A DNA stretch of 42,214 bases from Zooshikella ganghwensis DSM 15267 (GCF_000428585.1 NZ_AUAF01000035.1:1-42214), one strand, 5' to 3'. Shown: positions 17,586-27,222, counted from the first letter of the stretch. The notes: generated by a model from the sequence alone, not told the origin. A program made the numbers and translations.

Positions 17586-18248
17586 ATGAGTACGACCAAA
17601 GAAACCATCTTATCCCCCATTTTTGATAACAACCCGATTGCGTTACAAATTCTGGGGATTTGTTCTGCACTGGCGGTAACCAGTAATTTGCAGACAACCG
17701 TTGTAATGTGTATTGCACTGACGCTGGTAACGGCCTTTTCCAATATGTCAGTGTCGTTAATCCGCCACCACATACCCAGCAGTATTCGTATTATCGTGCA
17801 AATGACGATTATTGCTTCATTGGTTATTGTGGTGGACCAGGTGTTGAAGGCTTTTGCATATAGCATCAGCAAGCAGCTTTCAGTTTTCGTGGGGCTGATC
17901 ATTACCAACTGTATCGTCATGGGTCGTGCTGAAGCCTTTGCTATGAAAAACCCACCCATCCCCAGCTTCATCGATGGTGTTGGTAATGGATTAGGGTACA
18001 GCATTATTTTGCTGACCTTAGGATTTATTCGAGAGCTGTTTGGGGCAGGTAAATTGTTTGGTGTTGAGATTCTGCCGCTGGTGAGTGAAGGTGGATGGTA
18101 TCAACCCAATGGCATGCTGCTCTTACCACCTTCAGCGTTCTTTTTAATTGGTTTACTGATTTGGGGCCTCCGAACTTGGAAGAAGAGCCAAGTGGAACAG
18201 CCTGACTATAAACTGGCCGCTCACAGCAAGTATAAGGAGGCTATGTAA
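17586..18248 (+). CDS. nqrD: Na(+)-translocating NADH-quinone reductase subunit D
   Basis: NqrD (220 residues) is an inner-membrane subunit of about six helices, homologous to RnfE and to NqrE. Together with NqrE it forms an inverted-topology pair that holds an iron centre between them. The conserved [17 protein letters not shown] and [18 protein letters not shown] segments, including the Cys in each, are present. It starts one base after the nqrC stop. Confidence 0.97.
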   Translation: MSTTKETILSPIFDNNPIALQILGICSALAVTSNLQTTVVMCIALTLVTAFSNMSVSLIRHHIPSSIRIIVQMTIIASLVIVVDQVLKAFAYSISKQLSVFVGLIITNCIVMGRAEAFAMKNPPIPSFIDGVGNGLGYSIILLTLGFIRELFGAGKLFGVEILPLVSEGGWYQPNGMLLLPPSAFFLIGLLIWGLRTWKKSQVEQPDYKLAAHSKYKEAM

Positions 18249-18250
18249 TT

Positions 18251-18862
18251 ATGTTTGAACATTACATTAGCTTATTCATAAAGGCTGTTTTTATTGAAAA
18301 TATGGCACTGGCATTCTTTCTGGGAATGTGTACGTTTCTTGCCATTTCTAAAAAGGTTCAGGCGGCTATTGGTTTGGGAATAGCGGTCATTGTGGTATTG
18401 GCAGTAACAGTACCAGTCAATAACCTCCTTTATCAGCATGTTTTAAAAGAAGGGGCTTTAGCTTGGGCGGGCTTGCCTGATGTTGATCTGTCTTTTCTTG
18501 GTTATTTAAGTTACATCGGTGTGATTGCAGCTATTGTGCAGATACTGGAAATGGTGCTGGATAAGTATGTGCCTGCACTCTACAACGCGCTAGGTGTTTT
18601 CTTGCCTTTGATCACCGTTAACTGTGCCATTTTGGGTGCTTCTTTGTTTATGGTCGAGCGAGACTATACCTTTGCAGAAAGTACCGTATACGGTATTGGC
18701 GCAGGTGTAGGCTGGGCGCTGGCTATTGTCGCTCTGGCCGGTATCCGAGAAAAACTCAAGTATAGCGATGTCCCAGAAGGGTTACGTGGCTTAGGTGTAA
18801 CATTTATTACTGTTGGTTTGATGTCATTAGGCTTTATGTCTTTCTCTGGCGTTCAACTCTAA
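18251..18862 (+). CDS. nqrE: Na(+)-translocating NADH-quinone reductase subunit E
   Basis: NqrE (203 residues) is the partner of NqrD in the membrane and is homologous to RnfA. The family segments [16 protein letters not shown] and [20 protein letters not shown] are visible, with the two Cys that contribute to the membrane iron centre. Six hydrophobic helices can be traced. It follows nqrD by two bases, and AAGGAGG before the nqrD stop provides its ribosome site. Confidence 0.97.
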   Translation: MFEHYISLFIKAVFIENMALAFFLGMCTFLAISKKVQAAIGLGIAVIVVLAVTVPVNNLLYQHVLKEGALAWAGLPDVDLSFLGYLSYIGVIAAIVQILEMVLDKYVPALYNALGVFLPLITVNCAILGASLFMVERDYTFAESTVYGIGAGVGWALAIVALAGIREKLKYSDVPEGLRGLGVTFITVGLMSLGFMSFSGVQL

Positions 18863-18905
18863 GCAGTTATGTGGACCAACAGTGAATGAATAATAAGGAA
18901 ACGAT

Positions 18906-20138
18906 ATGTCAGGTATCAGTGTAATCCTGCTCGGGGTTGCCATGTTTACAGTCATCGTCCTTGCACTGGTGGCAGTAATCCTGGTAGCCCGCTCCAAGCT
19001 GGTGAGTACCGGTGATGTCACCATTAACATTAATGATGATCCCGAGAAATCAGTAACAACGGCGGCTGGAGGTAAACTACTGCAGACGCTAGCTGAGAAT
19101 AACATTTTCTTGTCATCGGCCTGTGGCGGTGGTGGCTCTTGTGCTCAGTGCAAGTGTAAGGTGCTCGATGGTGGCGGTTCAATTCTGCCGACTGAAGAGT
19201 CTCACTTTAACAAGCGGGAAGCGAATGAAGGTTGGCGCTTGGCTTGCCAGGTTCCAGTCAAGCAGAACATGCAAATTGAAGTCCCCGAAGAGTTTTTTGG
19301 GGTTAAAAAGTGGGAATGTACGGTTAAGTCAAACCACAATGTGGCGACCTTTATCAAAGAGTTGGTGCTGGAGTTACCAGAGGGTGAGGTTGTCAATTTC
19401 CGGGCGGGTGGCTATGTCCAGTTGGAAGCGCCACCTCATGAAGTTCATTATAAGGACTTTGATGTTGAAGAAGAGTACCGTCCGGACTGGGATAAGTTTA
19501 ACCTGTGGCAGTACGTCTCCAAGGTGGATGAGCCTGTTATCCGGGCCTACTCAATGGCGAATTATCCTGAAGAAAAGGGTGTTCTGAAGTTTAATATTCG
19601 GATTGCTTCACCACCGCCTGGCTCAGATGTGCCACCCGGTAAGATGTCTTCCTGGGTGTTCAACCTTAAGCCTGGCGATAAAGTGACGGTGTATGGTCCC
19701 TTTGGTGAGTTCTTTGCGAAAGACACAGAAGCGGAAATGGTCTTTATCGGTGGTGGTGCGGGTATGGCACCTATGCGAGCCCATATTTTCGACCAGCTCA
19801 AACGCTTGAACTCGAAGCGTAAGATGTCATTCTGGTATGGTGCTCGTAGTAAGCGTGAGATGTTTTATATTGAAGACTATGATCATCTTGCCGCTGAAAA
19901 TGACAATTTTGAGTGGCACGTTGCACTGTCAGATCCTCAGCCAGAAGATAACTGGACTGGGTACACTGGTTTTATCCATCAGGTATTGCTTGAAAACTAC
20001 TTGAAAGATCACCCAGCACCTGAGGACTGTGAATACTACATGTGCGGGCCACCCATGATGAATGCGGCTGTAATCAAAATGCTGGAAGACTTAGGTGTTG
20101 AGCCTGAAAATATCCTGCTTGATGATTTTGGTGGTTAA
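18906..20138 (+). CDS. nqrF: Na(+)-translocating NADH-quinone reductase subunit F
   Basis: NqrF (410 residues) accepts electrons from NADH. It has one N-terminal helix (residues 3-27), a ferredoxin-type [2Fe-2S] domain with Cys in [14 protein letters not shown] and a last ligand in RLACQVP, then FAD binding (RAYSMAN) and NADH binding ([18 protein letters not shown], and YYMCGPPMM near the end). AAGGAAACG precedes ATG 18906. It is the last nqr gene before the terminator at 20210-20246. Confidence 0.98.
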   Translation: MSGISVILLGVAMFTVIVLALVAVILVARSKLVSTGDVTININDDPEKSVTTAAGGKLLQTLAENNIFLSSACGGGGSCAQCKCKVLDGGGSILPTEESHFNKREANEGWRLACQVPVKQNMQIEVPEEFFGVKKWECTVKSNHNVATFIKELVLELPEGEVVNFRAGGYVQLEAPPHEVHYKDFDVEEEYRPDWDKFNLWQYVSKVDEPVIRAYSMANYPEEKGVLKFNIRIASPPPGSDVPPGKMSSWVFNLKPGDKVTVYGPFGEFFAKDTEAEMVFIGGGAGMAPMRAHIFDQLKRLNSKRKMSFWYGARSKREMFYIEDYDHLAAENDNFEWHVALSDPQPEDNWTGYTGFIHQVLLENYLKDHPAPEDCEYYMCGPPMMNAAVIKMLEDLGVEPENILLDDFGG

Positions 20139-20209
20139 TACTGAGCTGGTTAAAAGTGAACATACTATGTCAGTTTATACTGTCATAATACAAAGCTTTA
20201 GATAACGTC

Positions 20210-20246
20210 AAAAAAGGGTTCGGTCAGCATGATTGAACCCTTTTTT
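20210..20246 (+). terminator. Strong intrinsic terminator between nqrF and apbE
   Basis: AAAAAAGGGTTC (20210-20221) pairs perfectly with GAACCCTTTTTT (20235-20246) around a 13-base loop, with a T-run on the 3' side. It should end most nqr transcripts, so apbE and nqrM need read-through or their own promoter. Confidence 0.92.
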
Positions 20247-20324
20247 GCTTATGTGAGGCACTCAAGCAATCATTGTTTAGTATCAGTGAGTACTGTAGTG
20301 AACATACTTGAACAATATTTGTAT

Positions 20325-21356
20325 GTGAAAAAAAATGTTTTTGGCTGCGCCATTTTATTGTCTCTGCTTGCGCTGTTAACCGGTTGTAATCAGAAGACAA
20401 TAGAGCAGGTCAGTGGCCCGACGATGGGCACCTCTTATCAGGTAAAGTATATTGCAGGGGATAGCAGTGTAAGTCAGTCAGAAGTGGCACAACGCGTTGA
20501 TGCTGTGCTGGCTGATATCAATCAGCGTATGTCAACGTACATTCCAACCTCTGAACTTATGCAGTTTAACCAGGCTCCTACTGGTGAGGTGTTTAAGCTC
20601 TCGAATGATATCGTGACACTTGTGGCCTTAAGTCAAGAAATCTCGGAGATGAGTGGTGGTCGCTATGATGTAACGGTTGGGCCTTTAGTTAATTTATGGG
20701 GGTTTGGTCCCGATAAGCGACCGACAACCATCCCTTCAGATGAAGCACTTGCTGAAGCCTTTGATAAGGTTGGTTATCAGCATGTGAAGGCGGATAAGCA
20801 GGCCTCTACCTTACTTAAAGTAAAACCTGTTTTTGTTGATTTATCTTCTATTGCTAAAGGTTATGCTGTCGATAAAGTGGCTGAAGCCCTCGACACGATG
20901 GGTATCAACAGTTATTTGGTCGAAGTCGGTGGGGAGTTAAAAATCAAAGGCGAAAAAGCGGCTGGCGTACCTTGGCGTATTGGTATTGAAGAGCCTGCTT
21001 TAGGTCAGCGTAAGGCCAGCGCGGCGATTGAAGCACCCGGTAAGGGAATAGCCACATCAGGAGATTACCGTAACTATTATGAAATAGATGGACAGCGCTT
21101 CTCTCACACCATTAATCCGCTGACAGGGCGTCCTATTACTCATAAGTTAGCATCTGTGACAGTGGTGCACCCATCTGTTGCGATGGCCGATGGGTTAGCA
21201 ACCATGTTAATGGTTGTGGGCTACCCTGAGGGTATGGCGCTGGCAAAAGAGCACGATCTTGCGGCCTATTTTATTGTCAAAGAAGGGGAAGGGTTTACCA
21301 GTTACCTATCGCCTTCCTTTAAACCGTTTCTTGCGCCCAGTACCAGAGAGGAGTAA
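20325..21356 (+). CDS. apbE: FAD:protein FMN transferase ApbE (lipoprotein)
   Basis: ApbE moves FMN from FAD onto Thr of NqrB and NqrC in the periplasm. The signal peptide VKKNVFGCAILLSLLALLTGC ends in a lipobox with Cys at residue 21 from GTG 20325. Family motifs follow: GPTMGTSYQVKY, MSTYIPTSELMQFN, VDLSSIAKGYAVDKVAE, EVGGELKIKG, and TSGDYRNYY with RFSHTINPLTGRPI. The frame is open back to 20229, but that ATG lies in the loop of the terminator and the segment is not signal-peptide-like, so a start at GTG 20325 (or GTG 20298) is preferred. No strong ribosome site is seen. It gives 343 residues, a usual size. Confidence 0.93.
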   Translation: MKKNVFGCAILLSLLALLTGCNQKTIEQVSGPTMGTSYQVKYIAGDSSVSQSEVAQRVDAVLADINQRMSTYIPTSELMQFNQAPTGEVFKLSNDIVTLVALSQEISEMSGGRYDVTVGPLVNLWGFGPDKRPTTIPSDEALAEAFDKVGYQHVKADKQASTLLKVKPVFVDLSSIAKGYAVDKVAEALDTMGINSYLVEVGGELKIKGEKAAGVPWRIGIEEPALGQRKASAAIEAPGKGIATSGDYRNYYEIDGQRFSHTINPLTGRPITHKLASVTVVHPSVAMADGLATMLMVVGYPEGMALAKEHDLAAYFIVKEGEGFTSYLSPSFKPFLAPSTREE

Positions 21357-21359
21357 GCC

Positions 21360-21605
21360 ATGACTGTTGTGCTGTTAGTGTTTCTCATGATGTTATTGAT
21401 CATTGTAGGGATGGCTGTAGGGGTGATTTTTGCGCGAAAACCGATCAAAGGTTCTTGCGGAGGCTTAAATACGCTGGGAATGAAAACCGCTTGTGAAGTC
21501 TGTGGCGGCAATCAGGATAAATGTAAAAAAAATACGCAGCGTAATGTCAGTTCAGATAGCCAAGTGGATGAATCCACCACTGAATTTTATGATGCGACTA
21601 AATAA
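21360..21605 (+). CDS. nqrM: NqrM, Na(+)-NQR maturation protein
   Basis: An 81-residue protein with one N-terminal membrane helix (residues 2-23) and four conserved Cys in GSCGG and ACEVCGGNQDKC. NqrM (DUF539 family) is required for assembling active Na+-NQR, probably by delivering iron to the NqrD/NqrE site. It starts three bases after the apbE stop, GAGGAG before it, so the two are cotranscribed. The Ser/Asp-rich tail after residue 60 is poorly conserved in the family. Confidence 0.93.
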   Translation: MTVVLLVFLMMLLIIVGMAVGVIFARKPIKGSCGGLNTLGMKTACEVCGGNQDKCKKNTQRNVSSDSQVDESTTEFYDATK

Positions 21606-21619
21606 TTTAGCCGTGAACA

Positions 21620-21692
21620 ATACTGCTTCAATAGCATTTAAATGTGGCCAGATATTCTGGAACCCGCAGCCTTAAGAAGCAGTATATTTCTT
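21620..21692 (+). terminator. Long stem-loop between nqrM and sthA
   Basis: ATACTGCTTC (21620-21629) pairs with GAAGCAGTAT (21676-21685) over ten bases. The 46-base loop contains a second small palindrome, CCAGATATTCTGG, and the tail ATTTCTTTATT is T-rich. This would separate apbE-nqrM from sthA. Confidence 0.5.
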
Positions 21693-21760
21693 TATTACAA
21701 AGTACTTGTGATGAAGCAGTCATTTAGCCTAGCAAGAATACTTAAGACTGATGGAGTGCC

Positions 21761-23158
21761 ATGGTGGGTGTCACAAATTATGATGTGGTTGTATTAGGGT
21801 CTGGACCTGCTGGAGAAGGTGCTGCAATCAATGCACGCAAACTGGGAAAGCGGGTTGCTTTAATTGAACAGCAGCAACAGCTTGGTGGTAACTGTACACA
21901 CTGGGGGACTATCCCCTCTAAAGCGTTACGTCATGCTGTAAAAGAAATTATTAGTTTTAACACTAAGCCCATGTTTCGCGAGATTGGTGAGCCACGTTGG
22001 TTCAGCTTTCATAATGTACTGAAGAATGCAGAAAAAGTGATTGCGAAGCAGGTTAAGTCAAGAACTCAATATTTGGCCCGTAATCGCATTGATATTTTTT
22101 TTGGGCGGGCAAGCTTTGTTAATGAAAATACCATTGAGGTATTAGATCGAAATGGTACAGTCCAGCACCTGGAAACCAAGCAAACCATTATTGCTACAGG
22201 CTCTCGGCCTTACCGTCCTGCTGATATTGATTTTAGCCATCCACGTATTTATGACAGCGATACTATCCTGAGTTTAAAGCACACACCTCGCCGGATTGTG
22301 ATTTATGGTGCAGGTGTTATTGGTTGTGAATATGCCTCTATTTTTAGTGGCTTAGGGGTAAAAGTCGACTTAATCAATACCCGCGATAAACTGTTGTCTT
22401 TTTTGGATGAAGAAATATCAGATGCGCTGAGCTATCACCTGCGACATATTGGGGTGGTGATTTGGAATAATGAAGAGTACGAAAAGGTTGAAGGGGTGGA
22501 CGATGGTGTCATTATCCATCTTGGCTCTGGTAAACGCTTTAAAGCCGATGCCTTGCTGTGGGCCAATGGGCGGACAGGTAATACTCAGGGGATGGGCCTG
22601 GAAAATATTGGCTTAATGCCTAATAGCCGGGGCCAGCTGGATGTTAATGAACATTATCAGACGGTGTTAGAACATATTTATGCGGCAGGTGATGTGATTG
22701 GCTGGCCCAGCTTGGCAAGTGCTGCATTTGACCAAGGTCGTTCAGCCGCTGGTAATGCGGCAAGCACTGAGCAATGGCGATTTGTAAATGATGTACCTAC
22801 GGGGATTTATACGATTCCTGAAATAAGCTCTATTGGTATGACGGAACAAGAGCTGACCTCGGCAAAAATTCCTTACGAAATTGGCCAAGCCTACTTTGAG
22901 GCGATGGCTAGAGCACAAATCAGTAATGAAACCGTCGGCATGCTAAAAATTCTGTTTCATCGTGAAACCCTGGAGATTTTGGGCATTCATTGCTTTGGTG
23001 ATCAAGCATCAGAAATAGTACATATTGGTCAGGCGATTATGAGTCAGAAAGGCGAGGCCAATAGTTTACGTTATTTTGTTAACACCACCTTTAACTACCC
23101 AACAATGGCAGAAGCGTATCGAGTGGCCGCACTTGATGGGTTAAACCGTTTATTTTAA
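21761..23158 (+). CDS. sthA: Soluble pyridine nucleotide transhydrogenase
   Basis: SthA (465 residues, normal length) is a cytoplasmic FAD enzyme that balances NADPH and NADH without a proton gradient. It belongs to the disulfide-reductase fold: [10 protein letters not shown] near residue 13 (FAD), [16 protein letters not shown] where the second redox Cys is replaced, as normal in this enzyme, [12 protein letters not shown] (second nucleotide site) and [15 protein letters not shown]. It follows the NQR genes as in Pseudomonas. The start ATG 21761 has GATGGAG before it. Confidence 0.97.
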   Translation: MVGVTNYDVVVLGSGPAGEGAAINARKLGKRVALIEQQQQLGGNCTHWGTIPSKALRHAVKEIISFNTKPMFREIGEPRWFSFHNVLKNAEKVIAKQVKSRTQYLARNRIDIFFGRASFVNENTIEVLDRNGTVQHLETKQTIIATGSRPYRPADIDFSHPRIYDSDTILSLKHTPRRIVIYGAGVIGCEYASIFSGLGVKVDLINTRDKLLSFLDEEISDALSYHLRHIGVVIWNNEEYEKVEGVDDGVIIHLGSGKRFKADALLWANGRTGNTQGMGLENIGLMPNSRGQLDVNEHYQTVLEHIYAAGDVIGWPSLASAAFDQGRSAAGNAASTEQWRFVNDVPTGIYTIPEISSIGMTEQELTSAKIPYEIGQAYFEAMARAQISNETVGMLKILFHRETLEILGIHCFGDQASEIVHIGQAIMSQKGEANSLRYFVNTTFNYPTMAEAYRVAALDGLNRLF

Positions 23159-23198
23159 ATATCGATAGGGCTGCACAGAGCTTACTCATTACCTACCA

Positions 23199-23912
23199 TC
23201 AGTTCTCCAAATGAAGGTAACGAGTAGGCCAGTCGGTAATAATGCTATCAACTTTGCAGTCAAGCATGCGCTGTATATCCTCAGCCTCATTTACCGTCCA
23301 CGTTGATACTTCCAGTTGATTGGTTTTAGCTTCCGCGACTAGGGTTGGATTACAACGTTTGTGGTAAAGCACCAAGAGTTGACAATTAAATGCCTGGGCT
23401 AAGCGAAGGGGGTGAGGATGATGTTCAATCACCGCACCCAGCCGATATGACCGATCGAGGCCTTGAATATAGTCTAAGCAGTGCCAAACTCCTGACGTGA
23501 TGACGACATCACCACGAGGTTGATGATGCGCGAGCCACTGGTGAGCAGCCTCTGCAACAGCATAAGCCTCTGCCCGGTTGTCTGCTTTTAGCTCCAGTTG
23601 CAGATGTTCAATTTCAGGACATGCTTCAACCAGTGAACTTAGGGATGGAATCTGAGCAGATTGAGGCCATCCCTTAAGTCCATAACGGGCATCAAGCATT
23701 CTCAGCTGATCATAGGTGTGGGCAGCGACTCTTCCTTGTCCATTCGTCGTTCGGTTAACGGTGCTATCGTGGATAACCACTAATTGATGATCCTGACTCA
23801 ATCTTAAATCAAGCTCAAAGTGGCGAACACCTTGGTCAATAGCATGTCGAAAACCTGTAAGGGTATTTTCAGGTGCCTCATTCCGAGCACCACGATGTCC
23901 AATAATCAGCAT
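23199..23912 (-). CDS. Glycerophosphodiester phosphodiesterase
   Basis: A 237-residue GDPD/TIM-barrel enzyme of the cytoplasmic UgpQ-like type; no signal peptide. Catalytic motifs are HRGARNEAPENTLTGF at the N-terminus (His, Arg, Glu and Asn), the metal-binding ELDLRLSQDHQLVVIHD with two acidic residues and His, and the C-terminal WTVNEAEDIQRML with SIITDWP. It hydrolyses phospholipid-derived glycerophosphodiesters to glycerol-3-phosphate and an alcohol. It is the last gene of a three-gene minus-strand cluster after the PilZ and BamE-like genes. Confidence 0.95.
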   Translation of the reverse strand: MLIIGHRGARNEAPENTLTGFRHAIDQGVRHFELDLRLSQDHQLVVIHDSTVNRTTNGQGRVAAHTYDQLRMLDARYGLKGWPQSAQIPSLSSLVEACPEIEHLQLELKADNRAEAYAVAEAAHQWLAHHQPRGDVVITSGVWHCLDYIQGLDRSYRLGAVIEHHPHPLRLAQAFNCQLLVLYHKRCNPTLVAEAKTNQLEVSTWTVNEAEDIQRMLDCKVDSIITDWPTRYLHLEN

Positions 23913-23924
23913 TACAAATAAAGG

Positions 23925-24197
23925 TTATGGATTACGATGAACGACGCTATGTAACACCTGCTGACGGTCAAAATACACAGTGAATTTGTCATATTCCCAA
24001 CGAGTAATAGTCGGCTGGCCAACTGAGTGAGTGGCTTTAGGTTCACCAAACTGGTGACGTACCTGCTGCTCAGTTAAGCCGTGATGGGGAAGATCTCCCA
24101 CCTGAGACTGTTGCTTTTGATCTGCTATGTTAACGGTTTCACCCCAGCAGCTAAGGCTTAAAAAGAGTGTAAGACTGCTAATCACTAATGACTTCAT
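23925..24197 (-). CDS. Small exported protein with a BamE/SmpA-like segment
   Basis: A 90-residue protein with a signal peptide (MKSLVISSLTLFLSLSCWG). The region LTEQQVRHQFGEP, then ITRWEYDKFTVYFDRQQVL, has the 'threshold turn plus W-x-Y strand' pattern of BamE/SmpA-type small envelope proteins, but no lipobox is seen (Cys is inside the signal segment with a following Trp). It is 12 bases from the GDPD start and 11 from the PilZ stop, and AGGAG precedes its ATG by eight bases. I do not assign a function; the fold resemblance is a guess. Confidence 0.75.
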   Translation of the reverse strand: MKSLVISSLTLFLSLSCWGETVNIADQKQQSQVGDLPHHGLTEQQVRHQFGEPKATHSVGQPTITRWEYDKFTVYFDRQQVLHSVVHRNP

Positions 24198-24208
24198 GAT
24201 GAATACTC

Positions 24209-24787
24209 CTAGACAGATTGATCAAGCCTTGCCCGGCGTTGCTGGGCCTGGAATTGAATAACATGTTTCGCTAACAGTTGTCTATCACTGTCACTGATGC
24301 ATTCAAATGTGATGTGGTTTGTGTAGGTTTTATTCGCTTCTTCACAAGATACAATCTGTCCTGATAATAGCATTCCTGCATAAGAAGGAAATAAAACAAG
24401 TTTTATGGCAATATACCCTCCCTTTGGTAAAGGTGCTGATGAGCTGAAGGCGATACCGCCTTCACTTAAGTTGACAGACTGGCGTGGCAATGAAGCAATG
24501 TCTTCACTGCAAGCGGCAATGATACGGCTGAGTAACTGAATACGGCGATCAATATTCTTTAGGTAATTCGCTACTTGGCGGTCTTGCTCGTGAATTGAAC
24601 GTAATATTTGCTGTGATTCAGCTTCAATTGTCTGCATTTCAGTTATTAGTTGAAATTGCTCAGAAGTGTCACTGAAGGGAAAGGCTGCTGCACCAGGCGC
24701 AATGAGTTCTGGCATGAGTTGATACTCGATGGCAACAATGTCATCGATACGGAAGTAGTCGCGGTGATCTTGTGCATCGTCAGCCAT
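24209..24787 (-). CDS. PilZ-domain protein
   Basis: A PilZ c-di-GMP-binding protein of 192 residues from the chosen start. The N-terminal RDYFR (R-x3-R) motif near residue 9 and NLSEGG (D/N-x-S-x2-G) near residue 130 are the two c-di-GMP-binding elements. They are unusually far apart, with a helical Gln/Glu-rich segment (LITEMQTIEAESQQIL) between them. I chose ATG 24787 because the DHRDYFRIDD motif sits next to it as in many PilZ proteins; ATG 24820 and 24802 are alternatives. The gene is divergent from the lol permease. Synteny matches Pseudomonas PA2989. Confidence 0.85.
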   Translation of the reverse strand: MADDAQDHRDYFRIDDIVAIEYQLMPELIAPGAAAFPFSDTSEQFQLITEMQTIEAESQQILRSIHEQDRQVANYLKNIDRRIQLLSRIIAACSEDIASLPRQSVNLSEGGIAFSSSAPLPKGGYIAIKLVLFPSYAGMLLSGQIVSCEEANKTYTNHITFECISDSDRQLLAKHVIQFQAQQRRARLDQSV

Positions 24788-24878
24788 AGCTAACCAAACC
24801 ATTATTGTTCGTTTTTGCATTCAAGAATATCTGTTTTAGAGTGTAGCAGCCATTTATTGAGGGCTAAGGCAAAACTGC

Positions 24879-26123
24879 ATGTTTAAACCATTACCATTGT
24901 TTATTGGGCTGCGATATACCGCAGCAAAGCGGCGCAATCACTTCATCTCGTTTACCTCGCTGATATCACTGATTGGCCTGGTACTGGGGGTGATGGTCTT
25001 GATCATTGTGTTATCTGTAATGAATGGCTTTGACCGTGAGTTGAAGCAGCGAATTCTCGGTATGGTCCCTCATGCAAAAATCACCAAGGTGTATGGCACC
25101 ATCTCTGACTGGGAAAGCTTAATTCAGCAAATGGAAAACTCACCTCGGGTGATCAGTGCGGCGCCGTTTAATAATACTCAAGGCATGCTGACCAGTAATG
25201 GGCGTGTGCAGCCTGTTGCCATTTATGGGGTAGCACCAGACTATGAGCAAAAGGTTTCGATCGTTAATGATCATATGCGAGCGGGTAAACTGGCTGATTT
25301 AAAACCGGGTCAGTTTGATATTGTATTAGGTGATATCGTAGCGCGTAGGTTAGGGGCACAAGTAGGAGACAAGGTGACGCTGGTATTGCCTGATGCCTCT
25401 GTCAATCCGGCAGGTGTTTTCCCTAGGATGAAGCGCTTTAATGTGGTGGGTATCTTTGAAGTGGGTGCTGAACTAGATAGTTCGCTCGCCATTATACACT
25501 TTCAGGATGCTGCAAAGTTATTACGTATCAAGGAAGGCGTGCAGGGTATTCGCTTGAAAATGGTGGACTTATTTACTGCCCGAGAGGATGTTGGCAAGCT
25601 CGCAAACATGCTGCATGATCGTTATTACTATAGTGACTGGACCCGTACCCATGGCAGCCTTTTTCAAGCAATCCAAATGGAAAAAACCATGATTGGCTTG
25701 TTACTTACCCTGATTGTAGCGGTAGCCGCGTTTAATATTGTGTCTACGTTAGTTATGGTGGTAACCGATAAACAATCAGATATTGCGATTCTGCGTACGT
25801 TTGGCGCTAGCACCAAGACTATTATGGGGATTTTCATTGTCCAAGGTTCAGTTATTGGCGTTTCAGGAACGCTACTGGGAGTTATCCTGGGGGTTCTGGT
25901 AGGGGCCAATGTACCAGAAATAGTGGACTGGATTGAAAGGACCTTTGAAATACAGTTTTTAAGTGGTGATGTGTACTTTATCGATTATTTGCCTTCCCAA
26001 TTACAGTGGAGCGATGTAGGTATTATTACTGTCGCTGCTTTGTCTTTAAGCTTTTTAGCAACTCTTTATCCTGCTTACCGAGCATCCCGTACTCAACCTG
26101 CAGAGGCTCTGCGTTATGAATAA
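24879..26123 (+). CDS. Lipoprotein-releasing ABC transporter permease (LolC/LolE/LolF type)
   Basis: A 414-residue inner-membrane permease of the Lol system, which extracts outer-membrane lipoproteins from the inner membrane for LolA. Four helices are visible: about 25-47, then 270-292, 318-348 and 375-398. A large periplasmic domain lies between the first and second. The N-terminus [18 protein letters not shown] and the [20 protein letters not shown] segment are typical of LolC/LolE. Only one permease gene is next to lolD here, unlike the lolC-lolD-lolE order of Pseudomonas, so this may be a LolF-type single permease that acts as a homodimer (inference). It overlaps lolD by eight bases. Confidence 0.93.
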   Translation: MFKPLPLFIGLRYTAAKRRNHFISFTSLISLIGLVLGVMVLIIVLSVMNGFDRELKQRILGMVPHAKITKVYGTISDWESLIQQMENSPRVISAAPFNNTQGMLTSNGRVQPVAIYGVAPDYEQKVSIVNDHMRAGKLADLKPGQFDIVLGDIVARRLGAQVGDKVTLVLPDASVNPAGVFPRMKRFNVVGIFEVGAELDSSLAIIHFQDAAKLLRIKEGVQGIRLKMVDLFTAREDVGKLANMLHDRYYYSDWTRTHGSLFQAIQMEKTMIGLLLTLIVAVAAFNIVSTLVMVVTDKQSDIAILRTFGASTKTIMGIFIVQGSVIGVSGTLLGVILGVLVGANVPEIVDWIERTFEIQFLSGDVYFIDYLPSQLQWSDVGIITVAALSLSFLATLYPAYRASRTQPAEALRYE

Positions 26124-26802
26124 TCAGCATGTACTAGTGTGTCAACAGTTGGTTAAGCGCTATCAGGAAGGTCCTGCTGAGGTTGAGGTGCTCAAGAGAG
26201 TCAACTTACAGCTAAGTGCTGGTGAGCGAATTGCGATTGTAGGAAGCTCAGGTTCAGGTAAAACCACTTTGCTGAATCTTTTAGGAGGACTGGATACACC
26301 AACGGAAGGTGAAGTGTTATTGGATGGCCAGCAGATTAGTGCTATGGCTGAAAATGAACGGGGACAACTGCGTAACAGCAAGCTGGGATTTGTCTATCAA
26401 TTTCATCACTTACTGCCTGAGTTCACTGCACTGGAAAATGTTGCGATGCCTTTATTAATGAGGCCTCAAGTTAAGATTAAAACTGTGAAAGAGCAGGCAA
26501 CAGAGCTGCTGACCCGTGTCGGCCTAAGTCACCGGTTGGAGCATAAGCCCGGAGAGTTATCAGGAGGAGAGCGACAGCGGGTCGCTATTGCCAGAGCACT
26601 TGTGACAAAGCCTTGCTGTGTGCTGTTAGATGAACCGACAGGAAATTTAGATCAGCATACAGCACATACTATTCATGAGTTAATGCAGGAACTAAGTCAG
26701 ACGACAAAAACAGCCTTTTTAGTCGTGACACACGACCTGGCCTTAGCTAATCAAATGGACAGGGTTTTAAAGCTGGTAGAGGGCGAGCTAATTGCTGCTT
26801 AG
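26116..26802 (+). CDS. lolD: Lipoprotein-releasing system ATP-binding protein LolD
   Basis: LolD (228 residues) is the cytoplasmic ATPase of the Lol transporter. Walker A is [16 protein letters not shown] near residue 43, the Q-loop is [21 protein letters not shown], the ABC signature [15 protein letters not shown] is near residue 148, Walker B is [12 protein letters not shown], and the His switch is [18 protein letters not shown] is characteristic of LolD within the ABC superfamily. Its ATG overlaps the permease stop, so the two are coupled. Confidence 0.97.
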   Translation: MNNQHVLVCQQLVKRYQEGPAEVEVLKRVNLQLSAGERIAIVGSSGSGKTTLLNLLGGLDTPTEGEVLLDGQQISAMAENERGQLRNSKLGFVYQFHHLLPEFTALENVAMPLLMRPQVKIKTVKEQATELLTRVGLSHRLEHKPGELSGGERQRVAIARALVTKPCCVLLDEPTGNLDQHTAHTIHELMQELSQTTKTAFLVVTHDLALANQMDRVLKLVEGELIAA

Positions 26803-26833
26803 GATTTCAGCATAGAAAAAATATTTAACACCC

Positions 26834-26859
26834 GAAGCAGGCCTCTTTGAGGCTGCTTC
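26834..26859. terminator. Hairpin between lolD and the convergent small gene
   Basis: GAAGCA-G-GCCTC (26834-26845) pairs with GAGGC-TGCTTC (26849-26859) around a TTT loop with one bulged G. There is no long T-run, but the position between two convergent genes fits a shared terminator. Confidence 0.6.
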
Positions 26860-26877
26860 TTACACCGGTTTAATTAG

Positions 26878-27186
26878 CTAGGCATCGTCTGAGGGAGACT
26901 GATACTGGCTGGGGTCAATGGTTTTTCCCAGAGATCGTTTATCAATGCGGCGGTTGCCACCAACCACTTCATAACGAAATACCACCATATCACCTACTAC
27001 TACCTCAAGGGTTTGCTCTGCAGATAAATAGTTGTAGTTTTCCCCATCAACAGTCAGGGTATGAATATAATATTCTGGCATTCCTAACCATTCTTTATGA
27101 GGACCGTCAGTGTTAATGGCTTCCAAAATGCCTTTACCCTGACTTTTTTTCTTACCTTTACGGAAACCTTGGTAACCTTTTCTCAT
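26878..27186 (-). CDS. Small protein of unknown function
   Basis: A 102-residue protein I do not recognise, with no signal peptide or membrane helix. The N-terminal third is basic (RKGYQGFRKGKKKSQGKG), the middle is beta-rich (YYIHTLTVDGENYNYLSAEQTLEVVVGDMVVFRYEVVGGNRRI), and the tail is acidic. The mix of a basic stretch and a small beta domain resembles RNA- or DNA-binding OB/Sm-like folds, which is only a guess. Start ATG 27186 is preferred over TTG 27195. It lies downstream of the DUF2062 gene on the same strand (36-base gap), probably cotranscribed. Confidence 0.7.
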   Translation of the reverse strand: MRKGYQGFRKGKKKSQGKGILEAINTDGPHKEWLGMPEYYIHTLTVDGENYNYLSAEQTLEVVVGDMVVFRYEVVGGNRRIDKRSLGKTIDPSQYQSPSDDA

Positions 27187-27222
27187 AACACTCAACTACA
27201 TCAAATTGTTGGTTTAAATAAG

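Noticed and set aside
20229-20324. N-terminal extension of ApbE
   Set aside because: Its ATG lies in the loop of the nqrF terminator and the signal peptide only begins at GTG 20325.
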